A stretch of DNA of 64,000 nucleotides from Sanguinoderma infundibulare (Eukaryota; Basidiomycota; Agaricomycetes; Polyporales; Polyporaceae): positions 3,038,001-3,102,000 of the forward strand of contig JAVLRN010000002.1 of the NCBI GenBank assembly GCA_032821775.1. The letters run 5' to 3'. How positions within the stretch are numbered: position 1 is the first letter of the stretch; the number at the start of each line of letters is the position of its first letter. Shown here piece after piece: positions 43,874-54,971 of this stretch. The notes below the pieces were generated by a model. That model was not told the DNA's origin, made no database searches, and saw nothing but the letters and a program-made list of their open reading frames with translations. Position numbers and translations under genes: made by a program.

Positions 43874-46844
43874 ATGACGTCTGGACCTCTGAGTCTCAAG
43901 AGGAAGACGAAGCCCTCGGCCTCGTCCATCGCAAAGCGCGTCAAAACCAAGCATGTCCTCACGGACGACCTCCCATGGAAAAAAGTTTCGAAGCCGCGCA
44001 AGGCAGATCTTGGGACCGGGATGGATGGCTTCTTGGAGCTGGAGGAGGTGGACGACGTCGATGTTGTGTTCGAGGATACCGAAGCGGGGAGAGTAGTCAA
44101 GTTCAAGGTATGTACACGCCTTCTGATATGACGTTAGGACTGCTGGAATCGAAGCTGTGTGCTAGGTGCACGGCGATGACGATGAAGAAGGGAGTGATGG
44201 GGATGGAGAGGTGAAGACTGGAGAATCGTCTGCGGTGACTGTGGAGAGGGTGGACGTCGACACGCTCCCTGAGCCCGTCAAGTTCGATGGTGAGCAGGAA
44301 GCCGTGGTTAGTAAACGTTCTGTCCTGACACCCTCGTAGCCAAGTCACTCCTTCCGGAATGGTATCAATTCAGGCTCCATCCCCAGCTCGGACGCACGCT
44401 ATATGCGAAGCAATTCACGACCCCGACCCCCATCCAGGCGCAGACACTACCGCACGCCCTGAAGAACAAGGACGTAGTGGGTGTCGCCGAGACGGTGAGT
44501 TTACGAACCTTGGCCTCCTGCAAGACAGGCCATCTTACTCTGGTCATCGATCATCACAGGGTTCGGGCAAGACCCTGGCGTACGGCCTACCGATCCTCCA
44601 CCACCTCCTCACAGAGGCATACTCGCGCCCAATCCTGAGCAGCAAGATCAGACGGCCCGTCCGTGCGCTCATCCTCGCTCCTACGCGCGAGCTCGCACTC
44701 CAGGTCTCTTCCCATCTAAACGCCTGTCTCTCGCCTGTCGATGGCGAGGCAGCGAACGACGACGGTGACAACGAGGCGACGGCTCCTTCGAAGAAGGGCA
44801 AGAACAAGGGCAAGGGCAAGGCGAAAGCGACTGCTGCGGAGCCTGCTGCGGGGGACAAGCCCAAACACCCTCCGTTGGTCAGTGTTGCGGCGATTGTTGG
44901 AGGCATGTCCGCGCAGAAGCAGCGTCGGATACTTTCACGAGGCGTCGACGTGCTCGTCGCCACTCCCGGCCGACTGTGGGATATATTGCAGGAGGTGGGT
45001 TGCATGTCCTGGACTGCGGCAATGCTGATGTTGATGAAATGTTGTAGGATGATGAGTTGGCGAGTCAGATGGAAACACTACGTTTCCTTGTACTAGACGA
45101 GGCGGACCGGATGATCGAGACTGGTCACTTCGCTGAGCTCGACAACATCCTGCGCCTCACGCTGCGTAAGTCCGAGTGAGTATCGAGTCGTTTCCGTTCG
45201 GTGTAACATTATCTAACAAAGTTGCAGCGACGAGGTCATCGAACCAGAGAATGACGAGGCGATCGAAGAGGACAGCAAGGAAGGCGTGCGCGCTGGCGAG
45301 CTCCGAACTTTCGTTTTCTCCGCCACACTCAGCAAGGACCTCCAAAAGAATCTCAAGCGGCGCTCTCGACCCAAACACCAGAAGAAGAACGAAAAGCCGG
45401 CCTCGACGCTAGACGACCTGCTCCTCCAGCTCGACTTCCGCGACCCCACCCCTGCAATCGTTAACCTCGCCCCCGTTGGCAGCGTCGTCGCAACGCTGGC
45501 AGAGAGCCGCGTGGACTGCCTTGCGGCGGACAAGGATGCGTACTTGTACTACTTCCTGCTCCGCTACCCGGGCCGTACGCTGGTCTTCCTGTCAGCCATC
45601 GACGGCATCCGACGCCTGCTCCCGCTCCTCGCCCTGCTTAACATCCCGGCATTCCCGCTGCACTCGCAACTCGAGCAGCGTCAACGGTTGAAGAACCTCG
45701 ACAGGTTCAAGAGTACGCAAAATGGTGTGCTGCTAGCGACGGACGTCGCCGCGCGTGGGCTAGACGTGCCGGCCGTGGACCACGTCGTGCACTACCAGGT
45801 GCCGCGCACGGCGGACGCGTACGTGCACCGGAACGGAAGGACGGCACGCGCGATGCGGAAGGGGTTCTCGTTGCTGATGTGTGCGCCGGACGAGAGGCGC
45901 GTCGTGCGCGCGTTGATGCACAATCTGGGTAGACGTACGTGTTACCTGCTTCTGATACCGACCGCTTCTCAAACGTCCATTATCACATGTTCAGAGGAGG
46001 AAGAGATCGCGGAGATGCCGGTGGAGCTGCACATGCTCGACAAACTCAAGGCGCGCATACAGCTCGCGCGCGAGATCGACGGCGCGCAGCACAAGGCGAA
46101 GAAGGAAAAGCACGAGCGGAACTGGCTCAAGGAGGCGGCTGACGCGATGGAGATCGAGCTTGGTTCGGACTTGGCGAGGTGCGTCCCCCTCACTCTGCAT
46201 GTTGTCGCATCCTTTCTTACGCGTTTTGACGAGCACAGCGAGGACGAGGACGAGGGGCCGACGAAACAGCAGCGGAAGGCGGCGGGCGCGAAGATGGCAG
46301 CGCTGAAGGCCGAGCTGAAGGCGCTGCTCGCGCAGCCGCTCATCGCGCGGGGCGTCTCGACACGGTACATCACCTCAGGGGTGAGGTCTATTGCCGACGA
46401 GATGATTGCTGGGGAATGTGCGTTATATTCTCTTCGCTCCTGACTCGTTTTCCATTGTTTCCTGCGATAGCGCGGTTTGGAGGAGGCCGCACAGCGGAGT
46501 ACGGACGGAAACGCCTCTGACGTTATCGCGCCACCCGAAGCTCTCCGTAAAAGTACACGGGCGAGCCCCCGCCACTCCTCGAACGGTCTGCTGCTGCACG
46601 CTCCGCGAGACATTTCCGTGTTTCGGAGGCCCCTCTTCTGAGTTGGAACTTGGAAGTGCTGACGGTCCACGTGTTTATCGGTTTGCTTCTAGATCATGAA
46701 ACGATGGTGGGGATGAAGAAGATCGAGGCGGGCGAGGATTTGGTGCCCGCTAAGGTGCGCAAGGCGAAGAAGAAGGGTGCGGTTAAGAAAGATCCGGAGT
46801 ACGAGGAATGGGGAGGGATTGGTGCAAGTGACAGTGACGAGTAG
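43874..46844 (+). CDS. MAK5: ATP-dependent RNA helicase MAK5 (DDX24-like)
   Basis: Nucleolar DEAD-box helicase needed for 60S ribosome assembly. Exons: 43874-44107, 44166-44289, 44340-44494, 44560-44994, 45048-45175, 45228-45934, 45995-46178, 46239-46417, 46693-46844 (765 aa). Helicase motifs are complete: Q motif region ([16 protein letters not shown]), I (AETGSGKT), Ia ([10 protein letters not shown]), II (LVLDEADRM), III (FVFSATLS), IV-V ([29 protein letters not shown]) and VI (HRNGRTARA). A Lys-rich insert ([13 protein letters not shown]) between motifs Ia and Ib is typical of MAK5. So is the C-terminal [16 protein letters not shown] block. The last intron is about 275 bases, much longer than all others here. 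I started at [11 protein letters not shown]. Confidence 0.94.
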
Positions 46845-47136
46845 TTCTGTGTATACGTGTGCAGTTACCGCGGAGGCTCTCGGCGGTGGAATCAACCGTG
46901 TAGTGTACGCGAGTCATCTAGTGCTCGGCTACAATCGAGAACACGCTGATAGCGTCCGCCTCGGAGCGCAGCGCAAGATTTGCCCAAAAGGAGGCAGAAG
47001 CCGCATCATGTCTCCCGTCTCCAGGCAGATCACAGGCTTGGCTGAGGCCCAATCTTAAGCTTGCCATCCGCCTTGCATTATCCCCTCGCCCCTCTCCTTC
47101 TCCTTCTCCCGGCCCCCTTTCTCGCTGTCGCCAACG

Positions 47137-47826
47137 ATGTCGTCCCCCCCGCCCTCGCCGCTCTTCTCTCGCTCGCCCTCAGGATCCTCCGGCCACGGCT
47201 ACATCCCGCTCGGCGTCCCGCGCGTCGCGAACCTCCTCGTCAAAATGCGCCGACACCGCACCAAGGCCAAGGCCCACCACATCGAGTCCGCGTCCGGCGC
47301 CGAGCCGCAGACGCACCCCGTTCTGCGAGGAGAGGACGCCGTGAGTGCCCGCAAGGTGCCGCTTGGCGAAGACACGACGTTCGTCTGTCGCGACGGGGTC
47401 GATGCGGTGAAGCTCCTCAGGGCGGCCCGCGCGTCGGTGTACCAGCGTGCGGTAGAGATCGGGGCGAACGTTTTGGTGGACGAGCAGTGCGTAGTTTGCG
47501 TTTTCTTTCAATTTGGGTTTGAGTTCGAGGGGTTCTATCTGGACTCGGATATGAGGATGGTAGTGACTGACGGGGTGCGGCTTCCGCTCCTAACAGGTGG
47601 TCGTGCACGATCTGCGTGCCTAGGCATCGGTCTGACGGGACGTTCAGAGTCTACGTACGTGCTACTTCTGCTTCTTGCGCTTGGCGAAGGTCCTGATGGG
47701 CGCGGGCAGGTGCACTACTCTGCGCAAGGCGCACGCTCCGAGCGGCGCGACCCGCAGCGGCCGGTTGCGCTCGAGAATGTGCGGGACGTCCCGGGGCTGA
47801 TGACCATCGTGAGCAAGCTCAATTGA
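47137..47826 (+). CDS. small orphan protein
   Basis: Exons 47137-47486, 47597-47654, 47710-47826 give 174 aa with clean splice sites and a pyrimidine-rich leader. I recognise no family. Visible features: a Ser/Pro-rich start (MSSPPPSPLFSRSPSGSSG), a basic patch (KMRRHRTKAKAHH), and a folded-looking C-terminal half with alternating hydrophobic strands (AVEIGANVLVDEQWSCTICV, GTFRVYVHYSAQGA, PGLMTIVSKLN). The two cysteines in WSCTICVP could be a metal or disulfide pair. It follows MAK5 in the same direction, about 290 bases after its stop. Coding status is supported by frame-preserving introns, not by homology. Confidence 0.65.
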   Translation: MSSPPPSPLFSRSPSGSSGHGYIPLGVPRVANLLVKMRRHRTKAKAHHIESASGAEPQTHPVLRGEDAVSARKVPLGEDTTFVCRDGVDAVKLLRAARASVYQRAVEIGANVLVDEQCVVCVFFQFGFEFEGFYLDSDMRMVVTDGVRLPLLTGGRARSACLGIGLTGRSESTYVLLLLLALGEGPDGRGQVHYSAQGARSERRDPQRPVALENVRDVPGLMTIVSKLN

Positions 47827-49763
47827 GTGTCGCTGGCTCTTCTCTTCGACGCTCTTGCCTTCCTGCTTCGACTTCTCCTTAATATATATTCGCGCTGATA
47901 GCAATCCTCCCTCTGACTGCATCGCACTCCTCATTCCGTCACCGTCCCCGCCTTCATTGCCCCATCCCACGGACCTTCCACGGCCGCTGTAACAGTACAA
48001 CACACAGGATATACAAAAAATACCAGACCACATCCCTAATTTTCTCCATTGTACCACCAGCGAACCAGTCAGCCACGTACGAGCCTACCGTAATCTCCTT
48101 ACGATACCAGTGTACATCATTCATTCATGATTGTTTGAGCATTACGCCTAGCCTCTCGGAGTCTTACAGACCGGCATATATGTCCCGAGTCTCCGCCTCT
48201 CCCCTCGTTGCTTACGGAGCCCCACGTTCATTTCGCCGCTGTACGGATCGTAGAATTCATTCGTCCGTGTACATCTATCTTCTGAGCCTCGCGCTTGCGT
48301 GCAGGAAGCCTTGAGGCGGTCGCGAGATGTTGGGGCTCGGTACCGCTCGAGCCATGACTCACAGGTGCGTACGCAAGAGCGGGGATTGGCTTGCTTCAAA
48401 CTGACGTCATTTTCAGCCGATTTGTTTCCTATAATCGCCGAGATATCTGCTCCTTGCTGCGGAAGCCTCGGGGGCTATCGCGCTCTGACCATCCTCGAGA
48501 CATCATCGGGTAGAGGAATGCGTGTCCACCATGCGGGGACGATGACGCACCGAGGAGGACGACCGTGGGTAATCATCGCATGCAAGACATCGCTGGGTGG
48601 GCCCCGCCTTCCTCATCAGAAGACTCGAGACAGGCCCGAACTCGAAATGGTCGAAAACATGCCTCTCACGTACAACACCATTTGGACTAGTGCTGTAAGC
48701 CAGACGCGGATCATGCCCATCATAGACGACGGGCCCAAGGGTGGGCGTTGCTGGTGCGTAGACGCACGTGGTTATCTGGATATCCCAGTCGGCTGACCAC
48801 ATGTTGCGCGACAAATCGGTTTGTCTTGCCCTCCACATCTATTAGTCGTCGTTCGCGCCACCGAGGTAGAACACTTGTGCCAACGCCTCTGTTGCGTTTT
48901 GGACCTGCCAGACCGCGGTGCTGAACCCCGGCTCCGAGCACTTCGCGCAAACGGACGAGCCACTCAGGCCGGGGCTTGGACCCGTCAGGTACTGCCTGAA
49001 ATGTAAGCCAAGCCGCCTGTCAGCATAGCGTGTCGAACGCAGGAGTCTTTGAGAGCTTCAAGTACGAAACAAATTGCGACAGGAATGAATAGGTGCGAAG
49101 CGCAACTGGTGTACACTAAGCTTTGAGTTCCAAGTGTTGATTAGTTAGCACGCCGTATAAACCGGTTCTATTCCAGTAAGAACCGGATTGATACCGAAAA
49201 ACCGGCCTTAAACATTGCAAGCGCCAACGGCGTCACAGTTGAGAATGGGCATCGTCCGCTCATATATTCCATGCATACAGAGGTGCGTCAATGCACAGTT
49301 CTCATGCTTAGAATCAATAGATCGCTAATTAAAATACTCCTTGATCAGCGCGGTGTTCTGTATGCAATGCTCTTCCCGAGTAACGTCCTCGCCAATTCTG
49401 GGTTCGCTGGCGGTTGGTGCGTCCTAGGTTCGACCCTCCTTCTCTTCCACATCAGTACACGGCCAGAGGTCTCTGGTTTCCGCTATTCCCCTCTCAAACT
49501 TATCAGCGTGGAAAGTGCCGCCTGTGAACCCAATGCGAAGTCCAAATATGGGCCATAGTTCCTACTGCTGCGGGGTGACTTTAACAGTTCAAACTCTGTT
49601 TGCCGATAACAATCCCCTGCGTTGACATGGTGCTAGTTTTGTCCTGCTTTTCAGGTATAGATAATTCTCTTCTCTTCTCCACTCGTCTTGAGAGATGTTT
49701 GACAGTTTAAATCACTGTCTAGTCTTTCCGACCGACCTCACTGCGCCGACCCTCTCCCTCGTG
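47827..49763. other. long intergenic region
   Basis: About 1.9 kb without a recognisable gene. Frames such as 48299-48796 (+) or 48503-48838 (-) show no motifs or coherent introns. One small feature is a perfect 8-base inverted repeat, CCGGTTCT...AGAACCGG with a 9-base loop, near 49162-49186. A TATAGATAATTC element lies at about 49656, before the MFS relic. Confidence 0.45.
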
Positions 49764-50561
49764 ATGGATGTCAAAGCACAGCTAGACGATGGCCACGGGA
49801 GTCATGCTGGAAATTCGGACACCGTCGTAACTCCCTGTAGCCCGTGCCTCCCAAAGTCGGAAGCAGAGCAGCGGCTGGTCCGCAAACTCGATATGCGGAT
49901 CATGCCAATAGTCTGCGCCATGAATTTCTTCGCTTGTGAGTTCCCATCCAGTGCGCAATCGTTTCAAGGCTCAAAATCGGCAGTCCTGCAGAGATTCAGT
50001 ATCGGAAATGCGCGCCTGCAAGGGCTCCCACAGGACATCCTGCGCGGAGACCCCTCTACTAGGCAAGTGTCGCTAACCGGCTTTACGGACGGTACGTATC
50101 TCGTCCACACGCGCTTTGACAGTGGTTCTCGTGTTCATATGTATGACGTATTGGTTTCGAGGCAGTCGCCCACAACTTGGGCTCCGAGAGCAAGAAAGCG
50201 GCGGGAGTGGCGCTGTCCTTGGCGATCGGACAATCCGGCAACCTCCTCGGCTCAAACTTGGTCCCGTCCACGGAAAGCCCGCGATACCTGTTACACGAAT
50301 ACATTGCTGCGCCCCATGCATATGCTCACAGTTCTGACAGCAAGGGCCTTCCTGTCGCTGCGGGTCTACAGTTTCTCGGGGCGGCCGTCGCAAGTTTCCT
50401 CCATGTAAGTCACGCTGAACATTTGATCGCTCGCGCACAATGACGAGCGCGTCTCTCTAAACAGGTGTACTATCTCTGGGAGAATCGGCGCAGAGATCGG
50501 CTATATGGGAAGCCCATTCCTGGCGCGACTGTGGAATCTGGATACATCAAAATTGGCTGAC
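49764..50561 (+). pseudogene. MFS transporter relic with large internal deletion
   Basis: Retains only the two ends of a gene like 54972-57146. The 172-base first exon is kept (49764-49935; same length and same GTGAGT donor after AMNFFA). So is the start of the second (NARLQGLPQDILRGDP, about 50005). Then, after ~100 unrelated bases, the similarity jumps to the C-terminal exons (HNLGSESKKAAGVALSLAIGQ at 50170; GLPVAAGLQFLGAAVASFLH; VYYLWENRRRDR). Nearly all membrane segments between are gone. A small insertion near 50536 shifts the frame relative to the intact paralogue (ATVESGYIKIG then stop). It cannot encode a transporter. Confidence 0.88.
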
Positions 50562-51000
50562 GAGGCCAGTGTTATGCAGTGTTCCCTCGCATTTGCATGA
50601 CCCTTACGCGTTGCTCTTGTTGGCTCCTAATTTCCGCTACACACCGTAGAACACGGAGCGCGTCGCTCGGTCGAATCCACAAGCAGGATTGGACTTGTTT
50701 ACAATCGGTTGGCTCTGGAGGCCAATTAACCATTTCGCGTTTTATCACAGCCTTGCCAATGGCTATTCGTGGACAGACGGCGCAGGACAATGAGCTAAGT
50801 ACAACGAGAGAAACTTGATTGTGCATAAGTTGCACGTGGGACATACGGACTCCATCCCGTTTGTCGATCATGATTGAATTTAAATCCCCGGCCTGGAGTG
50901 ACGAATTAGGCGCCAACATGTCTCCCTCCACCGCCAACTCGCCGTCGCACGTCCCTGCACGTATCGCACTCTGTGCGACCTACCCGTCGAGCTTTTATGC
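50562..51000. other. spacer before F-box-like gene
   Basis: No separate gene. The last ~80 bases (from about 50920) encode the missing start of the F-box-like gene in another frame: an ATG-initiated frame (MSPSTANSPSHVP) at 50920 and an F-box start (LCDLPVELLCMII) in a frame without ATG. Confidence 0.5.
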
Positions 51001-52219
51001 ATGATCATCTCTCATGTCAAACACGACAGGCGAACGTTGCGACCTTGCAGTCTCGTATGCCACTGCCTTCGTGCAGTGACTATCGAGCATCTCTTCAACT
51101 CCACCCGCTTGCGGATCCGCGCCATCGCCTCGTTCGACCACCTTACATCCTTCCTACAAGCCAACCCATCCATATGCAAGAAGATCCGAACCCTCGACCT
51201 ATCAGGCAAGGCACGCAAGACCAAAGCCACTTACACTCTCCTCACCACCCTTGACGACACAGTGCTGGTTAGGCTGCTACCGTTGTTGCCAAACCTCACG
51301 TCGTTACACCTCCAATTCTTCCGCTATGCGTTCCCTCCCGAAACTGTTTCGACTTCGCGAAGCCCAGAAGATATTCCCGGCCCGTTTCACATCGAGTCGC
51401 TCTCGTTCGGCTCATACTCTGAGCACAACCACCACAAGTCCTCCATCTCCGGCTTTCTAAAGATCGTTTCCTTGTTCTCGATCCACGATCTCAACATGAA
51501 TGAAACTGGAGGAGTGTTCACGACGTCGTCCCCGCTCGACCGCAGGGTGCTACATCGGTCTCTCAGGATCAAGAAACTGATTCTCGGAGGAGGCATGGAT
51601 GTGGCACCTCACTACAAGTCGACGTTACTGCTGGACTGTATTGCCGCGACCGTCGAGCCTGGCAGCCTACAGAGCCTTATGGTCAGGTGCAGCTCAACGG
51701 CTATCGTCGACGCGACTGGGAAACTTCTTGCACGTGCCGGCGCGGAGCTGAGAAACCTGGATATTGATGGTGCCGGGCCATTCAACGTTTCCCAGCGTGC
51801 GGAGTGGAATGATCCACTTGACAGTATGTGCATCTGATGTTATTCGACTTTCACGTACGATGCTGATGGATTCGCCCAAAGGTCACTGGCACACCCTGAA
51901 CCTCGGATCGTGTCCAAAACTCGAGTCCCTGTCCATCCGCATCTACTTCCGTGCGCCGTGCGACAAGCCACAGCCTCCGAAGGTGCCAGTCCTGAGCCTC
52001 GCCGGTGTTGGTCTGCTGTCCCAAGCGTCAGAGACGTTGCGCGAAGTCACGATATACATGCTCGACCTGCCACGAGTGACGACGCTGAACAACAGGCGGA
52101 TGCTGCGACTGCAAGAGTTCGACAAGGCGCTCACTGCGAAGAAGTTTCCCGTCTTAGAAAAGGTCAAGCTTCGGGTCATACCCTGTCACGACCTGAAGAG
52201 GAAGCGCGATTACCGTTGA
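51001..52219 (+). CDS. F-box-like protein, N-terminus possibly frame-broken
   Basis: Exons 51001-51823 and 51882-52219 give 386 aa from the first in-frame ATG. The F-box itself begins upstream: LCDLPVELLCMIISHVKHDRRTLRPCSLVCH is continuous with this frame from about 50970. No ATG exists in that frame. The only nearby ATG (50920) is offset by one base. Either a short intron is hidden there or a single-base change broke the gene. The remainder is leucine-rich with regular spacing (VRLLPLLPNLTSLHLQFF, FHIESLSFGSYSE, LRNLDIDGAG, HTLNLGSCPKLESLSI, LREVTIYMLDL). That fits the agaricomycete F-box group. Target unknown. Confidence 0.7.
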
Positions 52220-52924
52220 CAAGATGTCGTAGTTGGAGTACAAAAGGCGTTACCTGGTCTGCACTCGCGGAGACTGCTCGAGATTATTCAGCCCTACCAT
52301 TGAAATGGCGAATATCCCTCGTTCGTAGATATTTTATTTGAATATGTGTCAATCATTTCTGACAACAGCGGTTATCTAATGTACCATTTTCTCCAGATCC
52401 CGTCACTACAAGGAGCCCAAATGATACAAATATTTGTACTGACTGCAACAATTTTGTGCGAGCAATATTCAACATAACTACTCTTCCTGCTGTGTTCTTT
52501 GGAACAGCTTGCCAGTGCACTGCTCCCTGAGACACGTTCCGCCGGGGAGCCTGAGATGGGATCAGACACTAGCCACGGAAACTGGGGTTAAGGCCTAAGG
52601 GTTACTGGTGCCAGAGTCTGTGCGCTTACGCTCTTGGAGCCCAAGAGTCAATTTGAATGGGGGCGCCAAGGATGCTACGAGCTCTTGACTCGGATGAGTC
52701 GAACTGGCAGGTTGAACACGACGGATTTCGTCGCATATGTAAACGGTTGAGCCACGTGGCCCCGAAAGTCACTGCGGTGAGCGCTCCAAACCGTGGTTGA
52801 GCTGCATCGACCACCACCACCCACCACCGCGATTTTCGGAACGGGGCCAGCCACCATCAGACGTTACTATAGAACTCCTTCCCCTTCATCTTCGCAGAAT
52901 CCGACAGATAACGACGAGTACGCA
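52220..52924. other. intergenic, promoter of copy B
   Basis: About 700 bases without a recognised gene. A frame open from about 52793 runs into copy B but uses no ATG before 52925. Confidence 0.4.
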
Positions 52925-54363
52925 ATGGATCTGGACACTGACATCCCCACCTTTTCCAACGGCATTGCTCTGATAGCCAACTCAAAATCCTCACCCCCGT
53001 CACTCAAGAAAGAGAAGTCTAGTCGTCCAAAAGAGCCGAAGCGGGAATTCACGTGGGGAGTGAGTTGTCGGACTTGCACTCCTCGTGTGGCTCGATAGTG
53101 ACATGCATGGACAGGGCGACCTGATCCGAAAGATACTTCCGGCGCGCAAAATTCCGCGCTGGCTCGATCCACTCTACGTTGACGTGCAGGATCCCAGGGA
53201 ACTGCCCTTGTGTTGGTATGGGGTACCATTCGTCCCCAAGCTGGTCTTCGGTTTTGCGAAGGAGAGCGGTCTTGCGAGCTACTTCGAGGAGGATCAATCT
53301 GACGCCAAGGCTGGGGCCTTGGACCAGTACGAGACGTGGGAAAATCTGGAGGTTTGGTTCAAGGAGGAGTCGGGCCTCAAGTTGGACTGGATCCTCGTCT
53401 GGGGAGAGCGCTTTCCCATCCTCACCTTCTGGTCAAGTCACGAGCTTCTACGGATGACGAAGGAGGAGTGGGGTTCGGCCTGTGACTCGCTGGACGATAT
53501 GGGGTATGGGCCGGAGTACAAGCTGATGTGGTATCTTGATCGCAGCCTGCTGGTGCGTCTTTTCGGAAATTTATCGCTATCTGAATGATTCCTGACGGTC
53601 ATCCACAGTATTAGGACTCGGTCTGTATTCGCCCTGGCAGAGAATCCGCGCTACGACGTACTTAGATGTCGACCGGACGTGCGGGCATCCCTTGGTTTAT
53701 ACACGCGCGGATGTTGTTTCCGGACAATTTTTTGTCACCCCGATATTCCTCAATCTCATATTCGCCGACAAGGCCAACCGCGCGCCCCGCATATATGCTC
53801 TCGAGATTTGCCTCGATGCCTTCTTGGTCGGAGCGCTCGAGACGCGCATCATGGTTGCCGACTGCCTATTGGCCATCTTGACTTGCGCCGGTAACCTCAC
53901 ATGGCCAGCAGTGGGTGGACCGATATGTGCGTTCCGTGGCGGATCTGCGATCTGAACACATTGCCTTCACGCCCGCCTCCGCAATTCCATCCCTGGAATA
54001 CGTTTTCTTGCCGTCAGCCGGCTCCGTGACCCTTTACCACCCCAACGAGAAGCGTCGTTGGCACACACGTAAAGTGTTCCGGATATCGCACACCAAGCAC
54101 TTGGACGACGGAGACAACGGCAGGGATCCCGGACTCGTAGAGCTGACCGAGGAGGTTATGGACGAGGTCCTTACCGTGGAGGACTTACTTTGTCTCGTCG
54201 ACGAACGGGAGGTAAGTTCCTATCAGTTAGATACCAGGTGCACGACGCCAATTGGTGATCTCCACACCGTAGCGACCGACTTCCGATTAGTATCTGCATT
54301 CAGACGGAAAATGATTTGACAGTGTCTCAGGCCAAGCGACTTCACCTGGGAGTGATATCGTGA
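52925..54363 (+). CDS. orphan protein, copy B of an inverted duplication
   Basis: Exons 52925-53059 and 53115-53588 give 202 aa matching copy A (36720-37411) in structure: same 474-base second exon, same phase-0 intron. Core: RKILPARKIPRWLDPLYV, ELPLCWYGVPF, NLEVWFKEES, LVWGERFPILTFW, YGPEYKLMWYLDRSLL. Downstream, further exon-like stretches suggest a longer gene. These are a hydrophobic frame at 53640-53955 (VYTRADVVSGQFFVTPIFLN, ALEICLDAFLVGALETRIMV), a charged one at about 53905-54211 (WVDRYVRSVADLRSEH, IPSLEYVFLPS, VFRISHTKHLDD, TVEDLLCLVDERE) with a good donor, and a short last exon 54331-54363. I could not join them to exon 2 in one frame. The downstream part may be decayed or differently spliced. 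Function unknown. Confidence 0.6.
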
Positions 54364-54971
54364 ACTTTTGTCATCGCGGGCGGAAACCAGCAGCCATTCG
54401 GGGACTTATTGATGGATCGGGAAAGCGCATTATGTACTGATTGTAATGAGGTATAGAAACTCACGGTCTCCCGGTTCTAATCCCCGTTAACATCGCGCAG
54501 CCGGCCCTAAATATCCACCCGCGGAACTGGAGGCTGGCGCTTAGTCTGGTCGGTACCTTCCACCAACGCACGGATTCTGTGCCTTGTTCTCTCACTATCT
54601 GCGCTGACAGATGGGTCATATTCGAAGATCTAGGTTAGATCGGGCGCCCTTCTGCCATTCTACGTCGTCTCTGCCATTCTCCGTCCACGTCGTAACGTTG
54701 TGTCTGGCATGCAGCCTGCTCACTCTAATTATGAGTTCTTAGAGTGGGCATCCCATTTCTACTCATGGAAAGCTGCAATCAACTCATATTTCGTCCAGTC
54801 CTTCGCACTCGACAACCGAGTAAGGCCCGAGCTTCTCGCTCCTGACCTGCGCTTCTGAACTTCACGCTCCCAGCCGGCATATATGGAGCGACGTCTTGAA
54901 GCGGCTATGGGTCGTTCACGCCTTCCCCCCAACCTCTCTCTTCCCTCACACTCGTGATACAACCCGTCGCA
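54364..54971. other. intergenic, MFS transporter promoter
   Basis: About 600 bases with no gene. Just before the transporter ATG is a pyrimidine-rich leader (about 54918-54945). CCGGCATATATGG at about 54873 is a TATA candidate. Confidence 0.45.

Noticed and set aside
49155..49190. 8-base inverted repeat as terminator or small RNA hairpin.
   Set aside because: Too short, in AT-rich intergenic DNA of a eukaryote; no further structure around it.
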